Shown here one piece after another: positions 56,772 to 64,000 of a stretch of DNA of 64,000 nt. Under the pieces are notes generated by a model that did no database searches, had not been told where the DNA came from, and saw only the letters and a list, made by a program, of their open reading frames with translations. Numbering within the stretch: the first letter of the stretch is position 1; every line of letters starts with the position of its first letter. A program made the position numbers and the translations under genes. Origin of the DNA: Streptomyces sp. NBC_01268 (lineage in GTDB: Bacteria > Actinomycetota > Actinomycetes > Streptomycetales > Streptomycetaceae); assembly GCF_036240795.1 (NCBI RefSeq), contig NZ_CP108454.1, forward strand, positions 5,578,001-5,642,000. The letters run 5' to 3'.

Positions 56772-59700
56772 TCAGGCGTCGAAGACCTCCGCGACCAGCT
56801 GCGCCTGCTCGGCCTGGTGGCGCTTGGCAGAGCCGACCGCCGGGGACGAGGAGTGCGGGCGGGAGATCCGGCGCAGGCGCTCGCCCGCCGGGATGTCCGC
56901 GCCGACCGCCAGGTCCAGGTGGTCGATCAGGTTGAGCGCGATGAACGGCCAGGCACCCTGGTTCGCCGGCTCCTCCTGGGCCCAGATGTACTTCGCCGCG
57001 TTCGGGTACTTGGCGATCTCGGCCTGCAGCTCGGCACCCGGCAGCGGGTACAGGCGCTCCAGACGGATGATCGCGGTCTCCGTGTCGCCGCGCTTCTGAC
57101 GCTCGGCCTCCAGGTCGTAGTAGACCTTGCCCGCGCAGAAGACGACCTTGCGGACGTCCGCCGGGTTCACCGTGTCGTCACCGATCACCGGGCGGAAGCC
57201 GCCGGTGGTGAACTCCTCCACCTTGGACGCCGCGGCCTTCAGACGCAGCATCGACTTCGGGGTGAAGACGATGAGCGGCTTGTGGTGCGGGTTGTGCACC
57301 TGCCAGCGCAGGAGGTGGAAGTAGTTCGACGGCAGCGTCGGCATGGCGACCGTCATGTTGTCCTGGGCGCACATCTGGAGGAAGCGCTCCGGGCGCGCGG
57401 ACGAGTGGTCCGGGCCCTGGCCCTCGTAGCCGTGCGGCAGGAGCAGCGTGACGCCGGAGGTCTGGCCCCACTTCTGCTCGGCCGAGGAGATGAACTCGTC
57501 GACGACGGTCTGCGCGCCGTTGACGAAGTCACCGAACTGGGCCTCCCAGACGACCAGGGAGTCCGGACGGGCCAGCGAGTAGCCGTACTCGAAGCCCATC
57601 GCCGCGTACTCGCTGAGCAGCGAGTCGTAGACGTTGTAGTGGGCCTGGTCCTCGGCCAGGTAGAGCAGCGGGGTGTAGTCCTCGCCGGTCTCCTGGTCCA
57701 CCAGGACCGCGTGGCGCTGGCCGAAGGTGCCGCGGCGGGAGTCCTGGCCCGACAGGCGGACCGGGGTGCCCTCCATCAGCAGGGAGCCGATGGCGAGGGT
57801 CTCGCCGAAGCCCCAGTCGATGGTGCCGTCGTCGATCGAGGCCGCGCGGCGCTGCATCTGCGGCATCAGGCGCGGGTGGACCGTCACCCGCTCCGGGATG
57901 CTCACCTGCGACTCGGCGATCCGCTTCACGACCTCCGCGGAGACCGCGGTGGTCACGGCGACCGGGAACTCGGGCTTGGCGTCCGGGACCTGCGGGGTCG
58001 ACGGCGCGGCGGTGGCCTCGCGGACCTCCGCGAAGACCTTCTCCAGCTGGCCCTGGAAGTCCTGGAGCGCCTGCTCCGCCTCTTCCAGCGTGATGTCGCC
58101 GCGACCGATCAGGGACTCGGTGTACAGCTTGCGCACCGAGCGCTTCTTGTCGATCAGGGTGTACATCTGCGGGTTGGTGAACTGCGGGTTGTCGCCCTCG
58201 TTGTGACCGCGGCGGCGGTAGCAGATGAGGTCGATCACGACGTCCTTGTTGAACGTCTGGCGGAACTCGAAGGCGAGCCGCGCGACGCGGACCACGGCCT
58301 CCGGGTCGTCGCCGTTCACGTGGAAGATCGGCGCCTCGATCATGCGGGCCACGTCGGTCGCGTACATCGAGGAACGCGAGGACTCCGGGGCGGCGGTGAA
58401 GCCGACCTGGTTGTTGATGACGATGTGGACCGTGCCGCCGGTGCGGTAGCCGCGCAGCTGCGACATGTTCAGCGTCTCGGCCACGACGCCCTGGCCCGCG
58501 AAGGCCGCGTCACCGTGCAGGGCGACGGGCAGGACGGTGAAGTCCGTGCCGCCCTTGTTGATGACGTCCTGCTTGGCGCGGACGATGCCTTCCAGGACCG
58601 GGTCGACCGCCTCCAGGTGCGAGGGGTTGGCGGCCAGGGAGACCGTGATCTGCTCGCCGTCGAGACCGGTGAAGGTGCCCTGGGCGCCCAGGTGGTACTT
58701 CACGTCGCCGGAGCCGTGCATCGACTTCGGGTCGAGGTTGCCCTCGAACTCGCGGAAGATCTGCGCGTACGACTTGCCGACGATGTTCGCCAGGACGTTC
58801 AGGCGGCCGCGGTGGGCCATGCCGATGACGACCTCGTCGAGGCGGGACTCCGCCGCCGAGTCGATGACCGCGTCGAGCAGCGGGATGACGGACTCGCCGC
58901 CCTCCAGCGAGAAGCGCTTCTGGCCGACGTACTTGGTCTGCAGGAAGGTCTCGAAGGCCTCCGCCGCGTTCAGCCGGCGCAGGATGCGCAGCTGCTCCTC
59001 GCGCTCCACGCGGGCGTGCGGGCGCTCCACGCGGTCCTGGATCCACTTGCGCTGCTTCGGGTCCTGGATGTGCATGAACTCGACGCCGGTGGTGCGGCAG
59101 TACGAGTCGCGGAGCACGCCGAGGATGTCGCGGAGCTTCATCATCGACTTGCCGGCGAAGCCGCCGACCGCGAACTCGCGCTCCAGGTCCCACAGGGTGA
59201 GGCCGTGCTCGGTGATGTCCAGGTCGGGGTGCTTGCGCTGCTTGTACTCCAGCGGGTCGGTGTCGGCCATGACGTGGCCGCGGACCCGGTAGGAGTGGAT
59301 CAGCTCGAAGACGCGCGCGGCCTTGGTGACGTCGTCGTCGTGCGAGGCGTCGATGTCCCGGAGCCAGCGGACCGGCTCGTAGGGGATGCGCAGCGACTTG
59401 AAGACGTCGTCGTAGAAGCCGTCGTCGCCGAGGAGGAGGTTGGCGACGATCCGCAGGAACTCGCCGGAGGCGGCGCCCTGGATGACCCGGTGGTCGTAGG
59501 TCGAGGTCAGGGTCATGACCTTCGAGATGCCCAGCTTGTTCAGGGTGTCCTGGGAGGTGCCCTGGAACTCGGCCGGGTAGTCCATCGAGCCGACGCCCAT
59601 GATGACCGACTGTCCGGGCATCAGGCGCGGCACGGAGTGGACGGTGCCGAGGCCGCCGGGGTTGGTCAGGGAGACCGTGACGCCGGTGAAGTCGTCCATC

Positions 59701-60563
59701 GTCAGCTTGCCGACGCGGGCGCGCTTGACGATGTCCTCGTAGGCCTGCCAGAACTCGAAGAAGTTCAGGGTCTCGGCCTTCTTGATGCCGGCGACGACGA
59801 GCTGGCGGTCGCCGTTGGGCTTCACCAGGTCGATCGCGAGGCCGAAGTTCACGTGCTCCGGCTTGACCAGGGTCGGCTTGCCGTCCTTCTCCGCGAAGGA
59901 GTGGTTCATCGCCGGCATGGCCTTGATGGCCTGCACCATCGCGTAGCCGATGAGGTGGGTGAAGGAGATCTTCCCGCCCCGGGCACGCTTCAGGTGGTTG
60001 TTGATGACGATGCGGTTGTCGAACAGCAGCTTCACCGGGACGGCGCGGACGGACGTGGCCGTCGGCATCTCCAGCGAGGCGTTCATGTTCTTGGCGACCG
60101 CGGCGGCCGGGCCACGCAGGGTGACCAGCTCCGGGCCGGCGGGGGCCTCGGTGGCCTCCTTGGCCTTGACCGGTGCGGGAGCCGCGGCGGCGGGCTTCGC
60201 GACCGGCGCGGGGGCCACGGGAGCCGCCGGAGCGGGCTTCACGGGGGCCGGGGCCGGGGCGGGCACCGAGGCGGCCGGGGCGGCCGGAGTGGCGGCAGGC
60301 GCGGCCTGTGCGGGGCCCGCCTGCGTCGCCACGGGCGCGCTCGGCGTGGTGGCGGCCGGGGTCGCGGGGGTCTCCGCGGCGCCGGGCTTGTAGTCGGCGA
60401 AGAAGTCCCACCAGGCACGATCGACCGAATTCGGGTCCTGGAGGTACTGCTGGTAGATCTCGTCGACGAGCCACTCATTGGCACCGAAGGCGGCGGCAGG
60501 GGACTTTCCCTGCCCGTCTTGGTCGGTCGGGGAGCTCGGGGTACTGGGGGACTGAGACGACAC
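56772..60563 (-). CDS. kgd: Multifunctional 2-oxoglutarate decarboxylase/dehydrogenase (Kgd)
   Basis: The 1263-residue product starts at GTG 60563 ([19 protein letters not shown]), the usual start of the family; a longer frame from 60590 adds nine unlikely residues. It has a short E1 leader, an Ala/Pro linker, an E2-like acyltransferase domain with [18 protein letters not shown], and the thiamine diphosphate E1 domain with [20 protein letters not shown]. This single chain joins the E1 and E2 steps of 2-oxoglutarate oxidation, as in mycobacteria and other actinobacteria, and feeds the citric acid cycle. Confidence 0.96.
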   Translation of the reverse strand: MSSQSPSTPSSPTDQDGQGKSPAAAFGANEWLVDEIYQQYLQDPNSVDRAWWDFFADYKPGAAETPATPAATTPSAPVATQAGPAQAAPAATPAAPAASVPAPAPAPVKPAPAAPVAPAPVAKPAAAAPAPVKAKEATEAPAGPELVTLRGPAAAVAKNMNASLEMPTATSVRAVPVKLLFDNRIVINNHLKRARGGKISFTHLIGYAMVQAIKAMPAMNHSFAEKDGKPTLVKPEHVNFGLAIDLVKPNGDRQLVVAGIKKAETLNFFEFWQAYEDIVKRARVGKLTMDDFTGVTVSLTNPGGLGTVHSVPRLMPGQSVIMGVGSMDYPAEFQGTSQDTLNKLGISKVMTLTSTYDHRVIQGAASGEFLRIVANLLLGDDGFYDDVFKSLRIPYEPVRWLRDIDASHDDDVTKAARVFELIHSYRVRGHVMADTDPLEYKQRKHPDLDITEHGLTLWDLEREFAVGGFAGKSMMKLRDILGVLRDSYCRTTGVEFMHIQDPKQRKWIQDRVERPHARVEREEQLRILRRLNAAEAFETFLQTKYVGQKRFSLEGGESVIPLLDAVIDSAAESRLDEVVIGMAHRGRLNVLANIVGKSYAQIFREFEGNLDPKSMHGSGDVKYHLGAQGTFTGLDGEQITVSLAANPSHLEAVDPVLEGIVRAKQDVINKGGTDFTVLPVALHGDAAFAGQGVVAETLNMSQLRGYRTGGTVHIVINNQVGFTAAPESSRSSMYATDVARMIEAPIFHVNGDDPEAVVRVARLAFEFRQTFNKDVVIDLICYRRRGHNEGDNPQFTNPQMYTLIDKKRSVRKLYTESLIGRGDITLEEAEQALQDFQGQLEKVFAEVREATAAPSTPQVPDAKPEFPVAVTTAVSAEVVKRIAESQVSIPERVTVHPRLMPQMQRRAASIDDGTIDWGFGETLAIGSLLMEGTPVRLSGQDSRRGTFGQRHAVLVDQETGEDYTPLLYLAEDQAHYNVYDSLLSEYAAMGFEYGYSLARPDSLVVWEAQFGDFVNGAQTVVDEFISSAEQKWGQTSGVTLLLPHGYEGQGPDHSSARPERFLQMCAQDNMTVAMPTLPSNYFHLLRWQVHNPHHKPLIVFTPKSMLRLKAAASKVEEFTTGGFRPVIGDDTVNPADVRKVVFCAGKVYYDLEAERQKRGDTETAIIRLERLYPLPGAELQAEIAKYPNAAKYIWAQEEPANQGAWPFIALNLIDHLDLAVGADIPAGERLRRISRPHSSSPAVGSAKRHQAEQAQLVAEVFDA

Positions 60564-60866
60564 GGCGGTAACCGCCCTCTTCCGCTTCACAAGGTGATGG
60601 ACAGCGGAAATAAAGGCTACGCCTCCCTGGCCGGGAGGTGCAGGCCGGGCACTCCAACGTCGCGCAAGTCACACTTGACGGGGTGTTTCGGTGCCATGAA
60701 TGGCGGGAAACAAGCGTGGTTCTGCCCTCGTACGGGTAGGGGAAAGTGCGGGTGCCGCCCCCTGGGGGCGCATCCCTGTCCTGTTCCTGACCACGTCACG
60801 CGGGTCTCTCGTACGAGTGCTCGTACGGTTACACGCAGAACGCCTGCTTCCGGTTCGAACCCTACG

Positions 60867-61973
60867 TCAATCCCGCGAGGGAAAGCTGCCCGGAAGGGTG
60901 AGCCTGATGCGGCATCCACGTGACGATTCGGCCACGCCGATGTGGCCGCCGTGCAGATCCACCGCCCAGCGCGCGATCGCGAGGCCGAGCCCCGTGCCGC
61001 CGTCACTGCCGGGACCCTGCTGGGCCGGGACCGTGCCCCGGTTGAAACGCTCGAAGACCTTGTGCCGCTCCGCCTCCGGGATGCCCGGGCCCTCGTCCTC
61101 GACCTCCAGCTCCAGGGAGTCCGGGAACGGCCCGCGCCGGGCCCGTACGGTGACGCGCCCGTGCGGCGGAGAGTGCTTCACCGCGTTGTCGATCAGGTTC
61201 GCCATCACCTGGTGCAGCCGCTCGGCGTCCGCGAGGGCGGTCAGCTCCGGCGGCGACACGTCCAGGTGCAGGTGCACGTCCGTGCGGTTGTGCAGCCCCG
61301 AGCTGGTGGTCAGACCGCGCTGGGAGGCCGCCAGGTTCGCCTCCCGCAGCACGCCGGAGAGATAGGGCCAGACCTCGAAACGACGCGTCCTGAGCGCCAC
61401 GACACCGTTGTCGAGCCGTGACAGGTCGAGGAGCGTCTCCACCAGCCGGCCGAGCCGCTCGGTCTGCTTCAGGGCCGTCCGCATGGTCTCCGGATCGGCC
61501 TCGGAGACCCCGTCCACCACGTTCTCCAGCACCGCGCGGAGCGCCGCGATCGGGGTGCGCAGCTCGTGTGAGACGTTCGCCACCAGCTCCTTGCGGTGCC
61601 GGTCCACCGCCTCCAGGTCGTCCGCCATCCGGTTGATCGTCGACGCCAGGTCGCCCAGCTCGTCCCGGCGGTCCGCGCCGCGCACCCGGCGGCTGAAGTC
61701 GCCGCGCGAGATCGAGCCCGCCACCGTGTTCATCTCGTCCAGCGGCGCGGTCAGCGACTGCGCCACGAACTGGGTGATCAGCAGGGTCGCGATCATCGCG
61801 AAGATCGTGATGTAGCGGAACTCGGTCGAGGTGCGGATCGCGACCAGCGCCAGGCACGAGGTCAGCAGGACGGCCCCGACCACCAGCGCGCCCAGCTTGG
61901 TCTTGATCGAGATCACTATCCGGTGCCGCTCCCGCCGGGGGCGGCCGTCGGCGTCCCGCCGCGGGCGGCTCAC
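60867..61973 (-). CDS. Sensor histidine kinase
   Basis: The 368-residue product starts at GTG 61973, overlapping the regulator stop as GTGA. It has two membrane helices (LGALVVGAVLLTSCLALVAI and YITIFAMIATLLITQFVAQS), separated by only a few residues, a HAMP segment, the phospho-acceptor box ELVANVSHELRTPIAALRAV, and ATPase boxes VMANLIDNAVKHSP, VEDEGPGIPEAERHKVFERF and GGTGLGLAIARWAVDLHG. The lack of an outside loop suggests sensing within the membrane. It acts with the regulator upstream. Confidence 0.93.
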   Translation of the reverse strand: MSRPRRDADGRPRRERHRIVISIKTKLGALVVGAVLLTSCLALVAIRTSTEFRYITIFAMIATLLITQFVAQSLTAPLDEMNTVAGSISRGDFSRRVRGADRRDELGDLASTINRMADDLEAVDRHRKELVANVSHELRTPIAALRAVLENVVDGVSEADPETMRTALKQTERLGRLVETLLDLSRLDNGVVALRTRRFEVWPYLSGVLREANLAASQRGLTTSSGLHNRTDVHLHLDVSPPELTALADAERLHQVMANLIDNAVKHSPPHGRVTVRARRGPFPDSLELEVEDEGPGIPEAERHKVFERFNRGTVPAQQGPGSDGGTGLGLAIARWAVDLHGGHIGVAESSRGCRIRLTLPGSFPSRD

Positions 61974-62707
61974 GGCGCCGGGGTCTCCAGCGCGTAGCCG
62001 ACCCCGTGGACCGTACGGATGCGCTCGGCTCCGATCTTCCGGCGCAGCGCCTTGATGTGGCTGTCGACGGTCCGGGTGCCGGAGGCGTCCGCCCAGTCCC
62101 ACACCTCCGCGAGGAGCTGCTCGCGGGAGAGCACCGCGCGGGGCGTGTTCGCCAGGCAGACCAGCAGGTCGAACTCGGTCGGCGTCAGGTGCACGTCCTC
62201 GGTCCGGACCCGGACCCGGCGCTGCGCGTGGTCGATCTCCAGCTCGCCCAGCCGCAGGATGCCGCTGCGCGGCGTGACCGCCGCCAGCGCGGCGCGCTCC
62301 ACCCGGCGCAGCAGGACGTGCACCCGGGCGGCCAGCTCGCGCATCGAGAACGGCTTCGTCATGTAGTCGTCGGCGCCGACGCCGAGACCGACCAGCATGT
62401 CCGTCTCGTCGTCACGGGCCGTGAGCATCAGGACCGGGACCGGGCGCTGGGCCTGGACCCGCCGGCAGACCTCCAGGCCGTCGAATCCGGGCAGCATCAC
62501 GTCGAGGACCATCAAGTCCGGCTGCCAGGCCTCCGCCGCGTCGACGGCGGCGGGGCCGTCCGTCGCCGTCTGCACGAGGAAGCCCTCCGCCCGCAGCCGC
62601 GCGGAGATCGCCTCCACGATCGTCGTGTCGTCCTCGACGACAAGGACGCGCCGCTGGGCCCCCGGAGTGGTCGCCGCACCGTGGTGAGTGGTGTGTGTCT
62701 GCTCCAT
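61970..62707 (-). CDS. OmpR-type response regulator
   Basis: The 245-residue product has a receiver domain with the acidic pair VLVVEDDTTIVEAI, phospho-accepting Asp in LMVLDVMLPGFDGLEV, and the Lys of MTKPFSMRELAARVHVLLRR, then a winged helix (VHLTPTEFDLLVCLANTPRA, then DSHIKALRRKIGAERIRTVH). It is upstream of its kinase and translated together with it. The targets are not visible; the adjoining kgd gene may or may not be one. Confidence 0.94.
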   Translation of the reverse strand: MEQTHTTHHGAATTPGAQRRVLVVEDDTTIVEAISARLRAEGFLVQTATDGPAAVDAAEAWQPDLMVLDVMLPGFDGLEVCRRVQAQRPVPVLMLTARDDETDMLVGLGVGADDYMTKPFSMRELAARVHVLLRRVERAALAAVTPRSGILRLGELEIDHAQRRVRVRTEDVHLTPTEFDLLVCLANTPRAVLSREQLLAEVWDWADASGTRTVDSHIKALRRKIGAERIRTVHGVGYALETPAP

Positions 62708-62767
62708 TGCCCCGCCTCGCGTCGCTGATGTCGGTGCAGCAGCCTAGAGGTACCGGCGGCGTCACGG

Positions 62768-63460
62768 CTACGCAGGCCGGACGGCGAGGTGCACCGCGTC
62801 GGGGACGCCCCGGGCAACGGGGATCTCTTCGGTGCGTACCCCGCTGAATCCGGCATTCCGCAACGACCCTTCGAAATCGGCGGACGGCCGGGCGGACCAG
62901 ACGGCGAGGATTCCGCCGGGCTTGAGCCGGTCCGCGCAGGTGGCCAACCCCTGGGCGGAGTACAGGGATTCGTTGTCCTCGGTGACCGTCCAGTCCGGGC
63001 CGTTGTCGACGTCCAGACAGAGGGCGTCGTAGGTGTCGGGAGAGGTGCGGAGGTAGTCCAGGAGGTCCGTGTGCAGGATCACGGTGCGCTCGTCGGCGAG
63101 CGCCGGGCCGGAGATCGCCGCGAGGGGGCCCTCGCGGTGCCAGTCGATGACCGCCTCCTCACGCTCCGCCACGGCGATCCTGCGCCAGCGGGGGTCGGCG
63201 GCGGCGTGGGCCAGCGAGAAGCCGACGCCCAGACCGCCGATGAGGACGGCGGGGCCCGAGTCGCGGACCGGCTCGGGGAGCGCCGCCATCGCCGCGTCGA
63301 TCAGCAGGCGCTCCGAGCGCCCGTCGGAGGTGTCCATGAGGAAGGTGCCGTTGGCGATGATCTCGTAGCGCTCGGCGTGTCTGCGCAGGACCACTTCTCC
63401 GTACGGGCCCTCGCGGCGGTCGATGACGACGGGGGTGACGGGGGTGGCGGGGGTGCTCAT
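62768..63460 (-). CDS. Spermidine-synthase-like methyltransferase-fold protein
   Basis: The 230-residue product starts MSTPATPVTPVVIDRREGPY behind GGAG. It has the fold motif VLIGGLGVGFSLAHAAADPR, a VAEREEAVIDWH motif II, DALCLDVDNGPDWTV and a final VPDAVHLAVRP. These match the spermidine synthase superfamily, but some substrate residues of true polyamine synthases are not obvious. It may transfer an aminopropyl or methyl group; the substrate is not known. Confidence 0.8.
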   Translation of the reverse strand: MSTPATPVTPVVIDRREGPYGEVVLRRHAERYEIIANGTFLMDTSDGRSERLLIDAAMAALPEPVRDSGPAVLIGGLGVGFSLAHAAADPRWRRIAVAEREEAVIDWHREGPLAAISGPALADERTVILHTDLLDYLRTSPDTYDALCLDVDNGPDWTVTEDNESLYSAQGLATCADRLKPGGILAVWSARPSADFEGSLRNAGFSGVRTEEIPVARGVPDAVHLAVRPA

Positions 63461-63568
63461 CGCTGGCTCGCTCCGTTCTCGTCCGCGGTGCTCGGCCCGG
63501 CCATCCTCCCGAGGGCGGACGGCCGGGGCAAACACGTTACGGAGTCCGGGGGTTCGCCGCGCGCGTGC

Positions 63569-64000
63569 TCAGAAGCGGGGCGCGTCGTGCTTGACGTACC
63601 GTTCGATGCGGTTCAGCGTGCGCCGCGCCTCGACCGGCGTGCCGTACGTGCGGTCCCAGGTGACCGGCGCGACCGTGATGTGGCCCTGGTCGAGCAGCCA
63701 GGTCGAGTCCGCGTCCTCGCGGCCCTCCGCGCACTCGCCCTCGCCCGTGCCGTCCACCGGGCACAGGCCGAGCGCGATGTCGAAGGAGTCGCTCGTGCCC
63801 CGCTGCTCGAAGGCGTGGTAGACCACCGCGCCGTCGCCGACCCGCGTCCACACCGGGGGCTTCGCGCGCTGTCCGGCGCTCACGTCCGGGTAGTCGACCT
63901 TGAGCGCGAAGTCCGGGGTCAGCAGGGAGCGCGCCCGGAGGCCGGCGACGAGGCGGGCGCCGAACACTGCGTGGGCGCGGTAGTTCTCGCGCGGGAAGGA
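63569..64000 (-). CDS. C-terminal part of a gene cut by the right edge, possibly SurE-like
   Basis: The open frame enters from the right edge and ends at 63569, 143 codons. It reads RENYRAHAVFGARLVAGLRA, then LTPDFALKVDYPDVSAGQRA and IALGLCPVDGTGEGECAEGR, and ends with GHITVAPVTWDRTYGTPVEA and RYVKHDAPRF. The pattern of valine-proline beta strands with a late T-P-V or A-P-V box resembles the C-terminus of SurE nucleotidases, but the key N-terminal metal motif is outside the window. The identification is tentative. Confidence 0.45.
   Translation of the reverse strand, partial: SFPRENYRAHAVFGARLVAGLRARSLLTPDFALKVDYPDVSAGQRAKPPVWTRVGDGAVVYHAFEQRGTSDSFDIALGLCPVDGTGEGECAEGREDADSTWLLDQGHITVAPVTWDRTYGTPVEARRTLNRIERYVKHDAPRF

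Noticed and set aside
60564..60590. Nine-residue upstream extension of Kgd
   Set aside because: The family starts at the GTG at 60563, with a plausible ribosome site; the extension is Lys/Arg-rich and not seen in relatives that I recall.
56757..60923. Plus-strand frame of 1388 codons opposite kgd
   Set aside because: It is the antisense shadow of a well-recognised enzyme; composition is Asp/Val/Arg/Gly-rich without any domain.

Overview
The window is high-GC actinobacterial DNA and almost certainly comes from a Streptomyces chromosome. The evidence is the codon bias, many GTG starts, a nickel superoxide dismutase with its maturation protease, a fused actinobacterial 2-oxoglutarate decarboxylase/dehydrogenase (Kgd), CGNR and DUF6104 proteins, and a VMAP/MoxR/vWA-like conflict cluster. 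I saw no rRNA, no tRNA and no CRISPR array.

About 1-31.9 kb is the right part of an integrated siphovirus-like prophage whose left end lies outside the window. Nearly all of it reads leftward from an immunity region near 29.4-29.6 kb. In order of transcription it holds: a Cro/CI-like switch with two families of operator-like repeats; small unknown genes; a YqaJ exonuclease and RecT annealing pair; a WhiB-like regulator; a lambda O/P-like replication module (a HTH initiator carrying six iteron-like repeats inside its own gene, then a DnaC/IstB-type ATPase); a C5 cytosine methyltransferase with an atypical catalytic motif; many small overlapping genes; a plasmid-like block of membrane proteins including a DUF2637 protein; and then the virion module (TerS, TerL, portal, MuF-like protein, scaffold, SU10-type capsid, head-tail connectors, major tail protein, tail chaperones with a programmed -1 frameshift, and the start of the tape measure). 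Genes overlap by GTGA or ATGA almost everywhere, and several micro-genes of 17-35 codons sit in those couplings. Three genes read rightward: a HTH immunity-type gene, a small Cys-rich gene and a tyrosine integrase, which ends about 130 bp from the 3' end of sodN.

From 31.9 to 44.7 kb the chromosome carries sodN and sodX, a CGNR regulator, a methyltransferase, a polar amino-acid ABC transporter (ATPase, permease, lipoprotein), malic enzyme, a zinc-type dehydrogenase, a secreted GH5 endoglycoceramidase-like hydrolase, and a PadR regulator paired with a DUF4097 adhesin-like protein.

From 44.8 to 56.7 kb lies the most unusual chromosomal block, all on the plus strand: a Trypco1 protein, a trypsin/VMAP fusion with an intact catalytic triad, a MoxR AAA ATPase, a large SAV_2336-type protein with a degenerate vWA segment, a 73-residue peptide resembling FxSxx-COOH leader peptides but without the FxSxx tail, a HExxH putative peptide-modification protein, and a TIR-like/NB-ARC/TPR protein of the FxsT type. 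This looks like a ternary NTP-dependent conflict system placed next to a RiPP-like system that has no radical SAM enzyme in view.

From 56.8 to 64 kb follow Kgd, an OmpR-type two-component system, a spermidine-synthase-like protein and the C-terminal part of a gene cut by the window edge.
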